Below, in pieces: positions 22,245 through 29,134 of a stretch of DNA of 30,667 nucleotides. The position numbers and the translations under genes are program-made. Position 1 is the first letter of the stretch. Each line of letters opens with the position of its first letter. The stretch covers positions 1-30,667 of IMG/VR virus record IMGVR_UViG_3300008012_000102; one strand, given 5' to 3'. The notes beneath the pieces are model-generated. The model made no database searches and was not told the DNA's origin. It was given only the letters and a program-made list of their open reading frames with translations. The DNA comes from a virus.

Positions 22245-22272
22245 ACTCTATGTATATATAGGTATATAGAGT
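22245..22272. repeat. AT-rich inverted repeat
   Basis: ACTCTATGTA pairs with TATATAGAGT around an eight-base loop, with one G-U wobble when read on the plus strand. It lies 18 bases before repeat copy C. It could be an operator or hairpin promoter; no T-run follows that would suit a terminator. Confidence 0.4.
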
Positions 22273-22289
22273 TACTTCCACAGCCTTTT

Positions 22290-22305
22290 CTATAAGGGGT
22301 ATATA
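22290..22305 (+). promoter_or_regulatory. Promoter-like 16-bp repeat, copy C
   Basis: CTATAAGGGGTATATA followed by CAATT, identical over 21 bases to copy B. In the G-run direction it points toward the large terminase, 298 bases downstream of the G-run. The opposite strand points into the minus small-gene block. Confidence 0.5.
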
Positions 22306-22384
22306 CAATTGAGCATTGTCCCAGAGGTTCCTTTAAGACCTCTCCCAGTACTCCCAATCGGGTAATAGTCTTAGTAATGGGTCC

Positions 22385-22400
22385 TATATACCCCTTATAG
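22385..22400 (-). promoter_or_regulatory. Promoter-like 16-bp repeat, copy D
   Basis: Same 16 bases on the minus strand. With copy C it forms a pair 79 bases apart facing each other in the G-run direction, so their transcripts would cross. Read the other way the pair diverges, toward the terminase and the small-gene block. This is why orientation is left open. Confidence 0.5.
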
Positions 22401-22484
22401 ATACTAAAAGGACGTTTAACAGCGCATAGAAGCCCACTGAGAGCCTCTAAGACCTCTGAGAGTACTTGGGATACCACCATGAGG

Positions 22485-22501
22485 CCACAGCTTGTCTGGG
22501 G
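22485..22501. promoter_or_regulatory. Hairpin with shared CAGCTTGTCTG core
   Basis: CAGCTTGTCTG at 22488-22498 is identical to the loop and inner stem of the hairpin at 15089. Here the stem is CCaCAG/CTGgGG with one mismatch. It lies 93 bases before the large terminase start. Candidate site for the virion RNA polymerase by analogy with N4; inference only. Confidence 0.28.
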
Positions 22502-22593
22502 CTACGTAGGGGGTCTGAAAGTAATGTGGGTACCTATATATATTGTTGCTTTAATCAGGCTTACTCAAAGGCAACCAAGAGGACACAAGACAC

Positions 22594-24246
22594 ATGAACA
22601 AGAAAGAACTAGCTAAACTACTCAAGGAAAAGCAGAGAAGGTCTAGGATTAAAGGATATCAAGAGGACTTTACTAGGTTTGCAGAAGAACAAATACAGAT
22701 CGTCACTAAGGACGTATCCAGGGGGTTCGTACCTTTTAAGTTTAACGAAGCTCAAAGAATAATTACAGAAAAACTAGAGGAACAAAAGAATGCTACTGGT
22801 AAAGTTAGGGCAATTATACTCAAAGCTAGGCAGCAAGGTATCTCTACCTATTGCGCTGGACGAGTCTTCTGGAAGAGTTACTACACTCCCTATGCGAGAT
22901 CAGTTGTCATGGCGCATGATTCGGCTACGTCTGATGCTCTATTCGCTATGTCAAAGAACCTTATCCGTAATATGGAAGGTGATCTTGCTCCCAAAGAACT
23001 TCGTAGTAACGCTAAAGAGATTATCATTAACAGTCCTGCTATGGTTGATAAAGAAGCTACTGCTAGTTATCGACTATATACAGCGGGGTCTCCAGAAGCT
23101 GGTCGAGGTACTACACCGACTATAGCCCACTGCTCAGAGGTAGCCTTTTGGCAACATGATGAGAAGATCCTTGCAGGTCTCTTCCAGGGTATCTCACAGG
23201 CTGATGGTACTGAAGTTATCCTGGAGTCTACTGCTAATGGTGCCCAGGGGGAGTTCTATAGGCTCTGGAAGGGTGCTGAGATGGGGGAGAACGAATACCT
23301 ACCTATCTTCCTACCGTGGTATATAACCCCAGAATACACTAGGGAACCCCCAGAGAACATGGAGTTGACAGTTGAAGAAGAAAAACTACGAGACAAACAC
23401 GGACTCGACAACGGACAACTCTACTGGAGAAGACTCAAGATTGCAGAAGGTGGAGAACTCAAGTTCAAACAAGAGTACCCCTCAACAGCTGACGAAGCGT
23501 TTATTATGTCAGGATCTAACGTCTTCAACTTGGAGCGTTTGGACGCACTAGTACCACAGTCATATGAGAGAAGGTCTGAATGGGACCCTGCCTCAAAGAT
23601 GTTTGATGAAAATAGAGAAGGTTCCTTGTACATATATCAGTTTCCTGATTGGAATGAACCTTATGTGGTTGCTGCTGACGTAGCGCTAGGTGTGGGGCAA
23701 GACTACTCTGCTGCTGTTGTGTTAAATAAGCGGTATGAAGTTGTAGCACACTATAGGAACAATAAGATTGACCCTAGTATGTGGGGAGAAGTATTGTTTT
23801 ATCTAGGTCGTTACTATAACAATGCCCTGTTAGCTGTAGAATCTAACAGTATGGGTATTGCTACCCTGCAGAAACTAGACAGTACAGGCTACATAAACCT
23901 ATATAAGCAGACTAAAATAGCTAATGTGTCTTCAGAAGAGGGTGTTAGGCTAGGGTTTAGAACTACATCTGCTACAAAACCAGCTATTATAGCAAACCTA
24001 AAGAATCTTATAGAAAATGAAGAGATACTTATACCCTCTGTACAAATAATCAAGGAACTTAAGGACTATATATCTACAGATACAGGTAAAACAGAGGCTG
24101 CACCTAATTGTTATGACGATTCAGTTATTGCATTAGCTATAGGTTGTGAGGTATTACGTACACATTGGGACAGATTGGGAACTTCAAATGTCTCATGGAA
24201 ACAAAAGATGTCTACTGTAGAACAAGCTGAGGTTAACTGGTTATAA
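22594..24246 (+). CDS. terL: Terminase large subunit
   Basis: 550 residues. The ATPase half has a Walker A-like loop KARQQGIST (77-85), an acidic Walker B region AHCSEVAFW (178-186) and the coupling motif ESTANG (211-216). The nuclease half has Asp362 in ADVALGVGQDYS, Glu416 in AVESNSMG and Asp508/509 in CYDDSVIA, the RNase H-like acidic triad. It pumps DNA into the prohead through the portal and cuts it. GAGG lies 11 bases before the ATG. The small subunit candidate is 7 kb away in a separate unit, which is unusual. Confidence 0.96.
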   Translation: MNKKELAKLLKEKQRRSRIKGYQEDFTRFAEEQIQIVTKDVSRGFVPFKFNEAQRIITEKLEEQKNATGKVRAIILKARQQGISTYCAGRVFWKSYYTPYARSVVMAHDSATSDALFAMSKNLIRNMEGDLAPKELRSNAKEIIINSPAMVDKEATASYRLYTAGSPEAGRGTTPTIAHCSEVAFWQHDEKILAGLFQGISQADGTEVILESTANGAQGEFYRLWKGAEMGENEYLPIFLPWYITPEYTREPPENMELTVEEEKLRDKHGLDNGQLYWRRLKIAEGGELKFKQEYPSTADEAFIMSGSNVFNLERLDALVPQSYERRSEWDPASKMFDENREGSLYIYQFPDWNEPYVVAADVALGVGQDYSAAVVLNKRYEVVAHYRNNKIDPSMWGEVLFYLGRYYNNALLAVESNSMGIATLQKLDSTGYINLYKQTKIANVSSEEGVRLGFRTTSATKPAIIANLKNLIENEEILIPSVQIIKELKDYISTDTGKTEAAPNCYDDSVIALAIGCEVLRTHWDRLGTSNVSWKQKMSTVEQAEVNWL

Positions 24247-24339
24247 TCCTATACTACTATATATACGGATAAATAGGCCTCAAACCCTTAGTGGAAGCCA
24301 AATAGTAATTTAATCTATGCACTATTTTGTGTGTTAATC

Positions 24340-24355
24340 TATATACCCCTTATAG
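24340..24355 (-). promoter_or_regulatory. Promoter-like 16-bp repeat, copy E
   Basis: Same 16 bases, G-run on the minus strand, in the 205-bp gap after the large terminase. In that direction it would run antisense into the end of terL; in the other it would serve the structural operon from 24452. It is the copy that argues most against a simple G-run start model. Confidence 0.5.
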
Positions 24356-24405
24356 AACATAAAGACCTTAAGGGTCTAAGAGATCCGCGTTGTCCTCATG
24401 CGTCC

Positions 24406-24440
24406 GGTGGTACGCAGCGGTATACCACCACTTTATTTTA
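24406..24440 (+). terminator. Possible weak terminator or leader hairpin
   Basis: GGTGGTA (24406-24412) pairs with TACCACC (24423-24429), 7 bp with a ten-base loop, followed by a T-rich stretch (TTTATTTTA). It lies between terL and the holin-like gene, whose ribosome site follows at once. A smaller AGACC/GGTCT hairpin lies at 24363-24377. Attenuation or mRNA processing is as likely as full termination. Confidence 0.4.
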
Positions 24441-24451
24441 TGGAGACCCCC

Positions 24452-24649
24452 ATGTCAGTAGAAACATTTCTTAAATGGAAGATACTTCCTAGATTTATGA
24501 TGCTTATGTCTACTCTTATGTCTTGGAGATGTGCCGAATGGTTCATGGCTTTACCAGAACCGACTGGTGCTCAGTCAGCCTTTGTGTCAGTGGTCATGGG
24601 TGTTATGACAGGTGTTTTCGGAATTTGGATGGGGCATGAACATAAATGA
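24452..24649 (+). CDS. Holin-like small membrane protein
   Basis: 65 residues from ATG 24452, with GGAG seven bases upstream; an 18-codon extension upstream crosses the hairpin and was rejected. Two hydrophobic helices (around residues 12-30 and 42-58) with WKILPRFMMLMSTLMSWRC and GVMTGVFGIWMGHEHK. This pattern occurs widely in podoviruses next to terminase genes and is often called a holin (from memory). It could release the SleB-type lysin encoded on the other strand. The membrane nature is clear; holin function is inferred. Confidence 0.65.
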   Translation: MSVETFLKWKILPRFMMLMSTLMSWRCAEWFMALPEPTGAQSAFVSVVMGVMTGVFGIWMGHEHK

Positions 24650-24828
24650 TATGGTCACTATTACTTACAGCTTGTGTAGAAACCACTTGTGTTAAACAAG
24701 ACATACAGTGGTTTGAAGATAGACAAGAGTGTATAGAGTTTAAAATATTACATGAAGAACTACCACAAGACGGTAGTTGGGGAACAATTACATATGAATG
24801 TAAAATATTAAACGGGGCTTCAACCTAA
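24646..24828 (+). CDS. Small lipoprotein-like or secreted protein
   Basis: 60 residues. The start MIWSLLLTACVETTC has a very short hydrophobic stretch and a lipobox-like LTAC, with further Cys residues at positions near 15, 29 and 52 that could form disulphides. It starts by ATGA overlap with the holin-like gene, so an outer-membrane lysis role (like Rz1 spanins) is a reasonable guess. Unlike Rz1 it is not proline-rich. The hydrophobic segment is shorter than a normal signal peptide. Confidence 0.6.
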   Translation: MIWSLLLTACVETTCVKQDIQWFEDRQECIEFKILHEELPQDGSWGTITYECKILNGAST

Positions 24829-24986
24829 TGGGTAGCCCATGTGTTGGTATTTGTAAACTAGACAACAAAGATAAATATTGTGTTGGATGTGGACGTACAA
24901 TTGATCAAATAAGAGACTACTATTTAAGTGGATTAAAAAATGGTACATATCCCGTATATACAACCAAAAAGAAAACGAAGACCTAA
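24828..24986 (+). CDS. DUF1289-like Cys4 protein
   Basis: 52 residues, read directly. MGSPCVGICKLDNKDKYCVG followed by CGRTIDQIRDYY is close to the DUF1289 signature (SPCxGxC.....C.GCGRTxxEI). Four cysteines probably bind zinc. The end is basic (TTKKKTKT). It starts by TAATG overlap with the previous gene. Members occur in Proteobacteria and their phages; function unknown. Confidence 0.78.
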   Translation: MGSPCVGICKLDNKDKYCVGCGRTIDQIRDYYLSGLKNGTYPVYTTKKKTKT

Positions 24987-25137
24987 AGAATACAAAAGCC
25001 CTGTTGTGTGGTGGAAAAGTGTTCGTTATTTAAATGGAGAAATGGAATGTCGATCGAAAAGTCAGGAGAACGCTTCTCCGGTTACAACAAACCAAAACGT
25101 ACACCAAACCACCCCAAAAAATCCCACGCAGTCCTAG
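24940..25137 (+). CDS. Possible small basic protein
   Basis: 65 residues beginning MVHIPYIQPKRKRRPKEYKS, with an aromatic segment VVWWKSVRYLNG. It overlaps the DUF1289-like gene by 47 bases and the next gene by 91. The first 35 residues fill the only gap (24987-25046) in this run of genes, which is the main argument for it. The C-terminal half is low-complexity and out of frame with a better-supported gene. Confidence 0.33.
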   Translation: MVHIPYIQPKRKRRPKEYKSPVVWWKSVRYLNGEMECRSKSQENASPVTTNQNVHQTTPKNPTQS

Positions 25138-25325
25138 CAAGGTCTGGGGGCAAGGAAAAACTAATTAGGTTTGGAGAGAAGGGTGCAAGCACAGCTGGAA
25201 AACCTAAAGCAGGTGAATCCAAACGTATGAAGATGAAACGTAAGTCTTTTAAAGCCCGTCATGCTAAGAACATTGCTCGTGGACCTTTGAGTGCAGCCTA
25301 TTGGGCCAACAAGGTCAAGTGGTAG
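25047..25325 (+). CDS. Conserved small basic phage protein
   Basis: 92 residues from ATG 25047, with GGAG seven bases upstream. The patterns SGERFSGYNKPKRTPNHPKK and FKARHAKNIARGPLSAAYWA ending NKVKW match a small basic protein often found between terminase and portal genes in marine phages (from memory). Highly basic, so probably nucleic-acid binding. An upstream in-frame GTG has no ribosome site. Confidence 0.8.
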   Translation: MSIEKSGERFSGYNKPKRTPNHPKKSHAVLARSGGKEKLIRFGEKGASTAGKPKAGESKRMKMKRKSFKARHAKNIARGPLSAAYWANKVKW

Positions 25326-25327
25326 TT

Positions 25328-25531
25328 ATGGAGGACATATTGTTAGATGCAGTTAAGAAACACGCTGAAGGTCATGTGGCTAAGCACAAGGCCAACATTG
25401 AGGTGTATCTAGGCAATCCAACAGGTATTGGGGAGCACAGTGATATTATCCAAGCAATCGAACATGAGCTTGGGTGTATGGCTAAATGGCAAGAAAAACT
25501 AGACATGATTAAAAAGCATTTTATGGAGTAG
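25328..25531 (+). CDS. Hypothetical helical protein
   Basis: 67 residues from ATG 25328, just after the upstream stop. MEDILLDAVKKHAEGHVAKH and a central GNPTGIGEHSDII suggest a helical hairpin with a conserved turn; the C-terminal half is an amphipathic helix. AAGG lies 13 bases upstream, so the site is weak. Position between packaging genes suggests a structural or packaging accessory. Confidence 0.7.
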   Translation: MEDILLDAVKKHAEGHVAKHKANIEVYLGNPTGIGEHSDIIQAIEHELGCMAKWQEKLDMIKKHFME

Positions 25532-25535
25532 AGGT

Positions 25536-25703
25536 ATGGCAGTAAATGAAGCGGGTAACTACACAAAACCGACAATGCGTAAAAACTTGTTTAATAGAAT
25601 TAAGGCGGGTAGTAAAGGCGGTCGTCCAGGCCAATGGTCGGCGCGTAAAGCCCAGATGCTTGCTAAGCAATATAAAGCAAAGGGTGGGGGCTACCGCGAC
25701 TAA
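25536..25703 (+). CDS. Small basic phage protein (ARKAQ..GGGYRD type)
   Basis: 55 residues, read directly. GNYTKPTMRKNLFNRIKAGS, then GGRPGQWSARKAQMLAKQYK and GGGYRD, a pattern I know from small phage and protein families such as DUF6321 (name from memory). GGAG lies seven bases before the ATG; the TAA overlaps the next ATG. Basic, probably nucleic-acid binding. Confidence 0.75.
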   Translation: MAVNEAGNYTKPTMRKNLFNRIKAGSKGGRPGQWSARKAQMLAKQYKAKGGGYRD

Positions 25704-25957
25704 TGGCAAAGAAACCGTCACAAAAGAGCCTAAGCAAATGGACTTCTCAGAAGTGGCGCACACGAAGTGGTAAACCTTCTACTCAAGGGCCGCTTGCAAC
25801 TGGAGAGCGTTATATGCCAGCTTCAGCTGTGGGAAGTCTCTCAGCAGCAGAACACGCTGCTACCACTAGGGCTAAAAGAAAAGCTACAAAAGCAGGAAAA
25901 CAATTTAGCAAACAACCTAAAAAGGTTGCAGCAAAAGTTAAAAGACATAGATCGTAA
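25703..25957 (+). CDS. Small basic phage protein (DUF5872-like)
   Basis: 84 residues. KPSQKSLSKWTSQKWRTRSG, then GERYMPASAVGSLSAAEHAA, then a Lys/Arg-rich tail (RAKRKATKAGKQFSKQPKK). The first part matches the DUF5872-type pattern of Trp, Lys and a GERYxP motif found in viral proteins (name from memory). Starts by TAATG overlap. Likely binds nucleic acid; role in packaging is only positional inference. Confidence 0.75.
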   Translation: MAKKPSQKSLSKWTSQKWRTRSGKPSTQGPLATGERYMPASAVGSLSAAEHAATTRAKRKATKAGKQFSKQPKKVAAKVKRHRS

Positions 25958-25976
25958 ATAACCCAGGAGTGGTAAA

Positions 25977-26117
25977 ATGTCTAGATTTGTACAAGAAACA
26001 CATAAACAAAAAGGCGCTAAGAAACCCCAGGCACCCTTGCCAAAGGCAGGTTCTTACAGTCTTAAAGATTTAGAAAAGGCTAAGCCTATCTATTCTGGAA
26101 CCGGAGGGAAACGTTAA
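25977..26117 (+). CDS. Small basic protein before the portal
   Basis: 46 residues, read directly: MSRFVQETHKQKGAKKPQAP continuing with a basic, Pro-rich body and ending GTGGKR. AGGAG lies seven bases before ATG 25977, and the TAA overlaps the portal ATG as TAATG. The sequence looks unstructured. Function unknown. Confidence 0.65.
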   Translation: MSRFVQETHKQKGAKKPQAPLPKAGSYSLKDLEKAKPIYSGTGGKR

Positions 26118-28309
26118 TGGAACCCGCTGGCTACAAAGAAGTTGTTAGTGATGAGCAGCTAATTAGTATGGTGGAGTCTGGTGTTCAGAACTCTACTGGC
26201 GATTGGCTAAACTCATCAGAACTGGCACGAGAAAGACTAAAAGCGACTTATGAGTATGCTGGTGTTGCTGATTATCACCTATCACCACAGGGTGTTAGTA
26301 CTATTGTAGATACCTCTACTACAGAAGTGGTAGAAGCATATACGGCTGTACTCTCTGATTTGTTTCTTACAAATAAAAGACTAGCAAGGTTTATGCCTTG
26401 GGATAGTTCCCCTGCTGCAATTCAAGCAGCAAAAGACGCTTCAGACATTACTAACTATTGTTTATTTAAAAAGAACAATGGATGGGAGCTTCTTCAACAG
26501 TGGATGAAAGCAGCATTGCTTTGGAAAAATGCAGTATGTCGTTGGGGCTATGTTGAAGATTACGATTACGTATTTGAAGAATACGAAAAGATTAGCCAAT
26601 CAAATCTTGACACACTGTTGTCAGAAGACGATGTAGAGATTGTTGGCGATTTGCAATTTGAAAATGAATTTCAATCAACTGATTCTATAACTGAACAAAA
26701 CGTAGAACTTATGTATGTTGATGTTCGTATACGAAAACGTATTAATAAGTCTCGTGTTAAAATAGAGTTAGTGCCGCCGGAAAACTTCCGAATTGCTAGA
26801 GATGCTACATGTATTGATACAGCATCTTTTGTTGGTATGCAGACAGAAATGACACGCTCAGAGATCCGTAAATACTATCCTGAAATGGCTGACAGCATTG
26901 ATGCCTGGGATGAACTTGGGGATGATACGTGGTCAGGTAGTCTAAAATATTCTCAAGACATTGCAGCACGTAAACAAGTCACAGGACAAGAGTACACTCA
27001 AGGGTCCTTGCAGCAAGAAACCACACCCCTAGAAGCAAACCGTGAAGTAGCGGTTACAGAATGTTGGATGCACGTTGACCGTGATGGGGATGGTATTGCA
27101 GAGCTAAAACACTTTATTATAGCAGGATCTCATATTCTTTATGAAGAAGACTGTGATGAAATTCCGATGGCTTCTATTGTACCTATTGATATTCCGTTTG
27201 AGTTTTATGGATTGTCAATGGCAGACTTTACACGCAGTTCTACATTGGCATCGACAGCCATCCTGCGTGGTTTTGTAGAGAATACCTACCTCACTAACTA
27301 TTCGCCTAAGTTGGCTGATCCTAATGTGGTAGATTTCTCTGCATTGCAAAACATGAAGCCTAAACAAATTATACCAACTAATGGAAGCCCAGTAGGTGCT
27401 GTTCAACAGTTACCGCCTGAAACTATTTCTACAGGAACTGTGCCTCTTCTAGAACACTTGCAGCTTATTAAGGAACAAGCTACAGGTATGTCAAAGGCTG
27501 CTCAGGGTCTTAATGATACACTTTATGTATCAGGTAACTCAGAGCAGAAACTATCTGCTGTTCAATCAGCTGCACAAAAACGTATTCAACACATTGCTCG
27601 TAGGTTTGCTGAAACAGGATTTAAACGCTTGTTGTCTGGTATTTATTCTACAATGCGTAGTAATATGAAAGGTAATGTTAATTATAATATTGCTGGTGCA
27701 CTTAAGTCTATTGATATGCAATCTCTTCCATCAAGTATGGATTTAGAAGTTTTACTTGATATTGGTGAAAACTCTAATTCTTCTTTAATTGGAAAGTATG
27801 GTCGTATTGCTGGTGAGATCCTACCTGCTCTTAATCAACAAGGGGCTGGTATGATTATTAAGCCAGAAGCTCCAGCTATTCTTGCAACTAAAATTATAGA
27901 AGCAATGGATGTTGATAGTAATGACTTTTTAGAAGACTACAATACAGAAGACTTTAAGGAAAAAGCTGCACAAGCTATACAAGCACAACAACAATCTGCA
28001 CAAGCAGATCGTAATCTTGCTCAGCGTAAGGTTGAAGCAGATGCTGCGCTAGCTGAAGCAAACGTTGTTTATACTGGTGCTCAAACTAAGAACACTATGG
28101 ATGATAACGCTAAGCAACTTGCTGTGTCTATTGATAAGCACTTCCAAGAATGGGCAGATCTTCAAATTAAAGCAACCAAAGAAGGTGCAGAGCTACCAGA
28201 ACATCCTGGGTATGACCAGATCATTATGTTAGCGCGGCAAATCCTAAGCCCACCTCAACCACAGCCACAACCAGAGATGGGACCACAAGGACCCCAGGAG
28301 ATGATATAA
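26117..28309 (+). CDS. Portal (head-to-tail connector) protein
   Basis: 730 residues, the size of P22 and N4-type portals (about 725-765). It forms the ring through which DNA enters and leaves the head. The N-terminal part (VSTIVDTSTTEVVEAYTAVL) and the region LNDTLYVSGNSEQKLSAVQS followed by a long helical stem (IQHIARRFAETGFKRLLSGI) are typical of large podovirus portals. The C-terminus has a helical, Gln/Ala-rich barrel-like segment (KAAQAIQAQQQSAQADRN) and a Pro/Gln-rich tail. GGAGG lies before the ATG. Position between terminase and scaffold agrees. Confidence 0.9.
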   Translation: MEPAGYKEVVSDEQLISMVESGVQNSTGDWLNSSELARERLKATYEYAGVADYHLSPQGVSTIVDTSTTEVVEAYTAVLSDLFLTNKRLARFMPWDSSPAAIQAAKDASDITNYCLFKKNNGWELLQQWMKAALLWKNAVCRWGYVEDYDYVFEEYEKISQSNLDTLLSEDDVEIVGDLQFENEFQSTDSITEQNVELMYVDVRIRKRINKSRVKIELVPPENFRIARDATCIDTASFVGMQTEMTRSEIRKYYPEMADSIDAWDELGDDTWSGSLKYSQDIAARKQVTGQEYTQGSLQQETTPLEANREVAVTECWMHVDRDGDGIAELKHFIIAGSHILYEEDCDEIPMASIVPIDIPFEFYGLSMADFTRSSTLASTAILRGFVENTYLTNYSPKLADPNVVDFSALQNMKPKQIIPTNGSPVGAVQQLPPETISTGTVPLLEHLQLIKEQATGMSKAAQGLNDTLYVSGNSEQKLSAVQSAAQKRIQHIARRFAETGFKRLLSGIYSTMRSNMKGNVNYNIAGALKSIDMQSLPSSMDLEVLLDIGENSNSSLIGKYGRIAGEILPALNQQGAGMIIKPEAPAILATKIIEAMDVDSNDFLEDYNTEDFKEKAAQAIQAQQQSAQADRNLAQRKVEADAALAEANVVYTGAQTKNTMDDNAKQLAVSIDKHFQEWADLQIKATKEGAELPEHPGYDQIIMLARQILSPPQPQPQPEMGPQGPQEMI

Positions 28310-28310
28310 A

Positions 28311-28607
28311 ATGGCAACAGTAACACTTTCAGCCGCTGGCGTAGGCGCTGCTCAATCGGGCACTGTAACTACAGCTGGTGGGTCTGGCGGCGGTATTATT
28401 ATGGTAACAAACGATAGTGATGCAACCGTAACCTTTGATGTAGCAACAGCGGGTTCGACAGTTTTGTCTAATCAAACAGTCGCTGCCAAAGATTATAAAA
28501 TTGTAACAGGCCTTAACAATGGTGCACAAACATTGGTCAATGTGAGTACTTCACATGGGACTGCTGCACAATCAGGCGAAATTATTTACAACACACTTGT
28601 AACTTAA
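28311..28607 (+). CDS. Small beta-rich protein, possible virion decoration
   Basis: 98 residues, very rich in Gly, Ala, Ser, Thr and Val with almost no charged helices (TLSAAGVGAAQSGTVTTAGG). The alternating pattern suggests a small beta-sandwich, as in capsid decoration or fibre proteins. AGGAG precedes the ATG and the gene starts right after the portal. The role is a guess from position and composition. Confidence 0.7.
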   Translation: MATVTLSAAGVGAAQSGTVTTAGGSGGGIIMVTNDSDATVTFDVATAGSTVLSNQTVAAKDYKIVTGLNNGAQTLVNVSTSHGTAAQSGEIIYNTLVT

Positions 28608-28611
28608 GATA

Positions 28612-28947
28612 ATGGATAAGTATCGTAAGACAGCTGAGAAGAAGCTGGGAAACGAAAAGTCATATGGAAGTCATAAAATTCATCCCGAAGAACTAGCTAG
28701 GCAAGCCCACGTTAAAGGGCACTTTGCAGCAAGAGAACGGGATGAATTCTTTGATGAAGTATACGGTGAAGTCTTAATTGACTTTTTCCTTGAGTGGCTC
28801 AAGACGGAGCCACATGAAACCAAATCTCGTGAGTTTCTCTACAGTTCTGCTATGGCACTAGGAAGTGTTAAGGAGAAAATGATGAACTTTGAGATGTACG
28901 GAAAAAACATTCCGCACTTAAAGGAGGACAACAGTGAGACCAATTGA
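28612..28947 (+). CDS. Hypothetical helical protein
   Basis: 111 residues, charged and mostly helical (EELARQAHVKGHFAARERDE; FFLEWLKTEPHETKSREFLY). The site before the ATG is weak. It lies between portal and scaffold genes and overlaps the next gene by 14 bases. Its family is not recognised; a head-assembly accessory is possible. Confidence 0.72.
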   Translation: MDKYRKTAEKKLGNEKSYGSHKIHPEELARQAHVKGHFAARERDEFFDEVYGEVLIDFFLEWLKTEPHETKSREFLYSSAMALGSVKEKMMNFEMYGKNIPHLKEDNSETN

Positions 28948-29134
28948 TATTGATGCTCTTATTGCAAATTATAATGAAATGATTAACACCTTAGAATACG
29001 ATTCAATGCGTAGTGCTGGTAAGGCTAAGCTTAATGCAGATAAGCTTGTAAACCTTTATGAACTTGTTGAACGCTATACTAAGGTACAGAATTCTAAAAA
29101 AGCAACCCCTAAAAAGGAGGTAGCAAATGGATAA
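28934..29134 (+). CDS. Small hypothetical protein with GTG start
   Basis: 66 residues from GTG 28934, set by a strong AAGGAGG site eight bases before it. MRPIDIDALIANYNEMINTL followed by more helix and a Lys-rich end (SKKATPKKEVANG). Overlaps the scaffold start by eight bases. Probably a small coiled accessory in head assembly; family not recognised. Confidence 0.72.
   Translation: MRPIDIDALIANYNEMINTLEYDSMRSAGKAKLNADKLVNLYELVERYTKVQNSKKATPKKEVANG

Larger units (their letters stand above)
22145..22593. promoter_or_regulatory. 449-bp gene-free control region before the large terminase
   Basis: No gene is seen. Contents: CCGAGGAACGAG (22196-22207); an AT-rich hairpin ACTCTATGTA/TATATAGAGT (22245-22272); repeat copies C and D; AGAGGT/ACCTCT (22323-22343); an imperfect direct repeat AAGACCTCTnnnAGTACT (from 22335 and 22449); and the CAGCTTGTCTG hairpin (22485-22501). 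It separates the minus small-gene block from the plus late block and is the likely place for early promoters. A packaging site is also possible. Confidence 0.6.

Noticed and set aside
22073-22480. 135-codon minus ORF across the control region
   Set aside because: It would run through promoter-like copies C and D and lacks a ribosome site; only the last 23 codons have a good start.
22486-22498. CACAGCTTGTCTG resembles a stretch of common cloning vectors
   Set aside because: Only 13 bases match from memory and the flanks differ, so vector contamination is not supported; kept only as a hairpin core.
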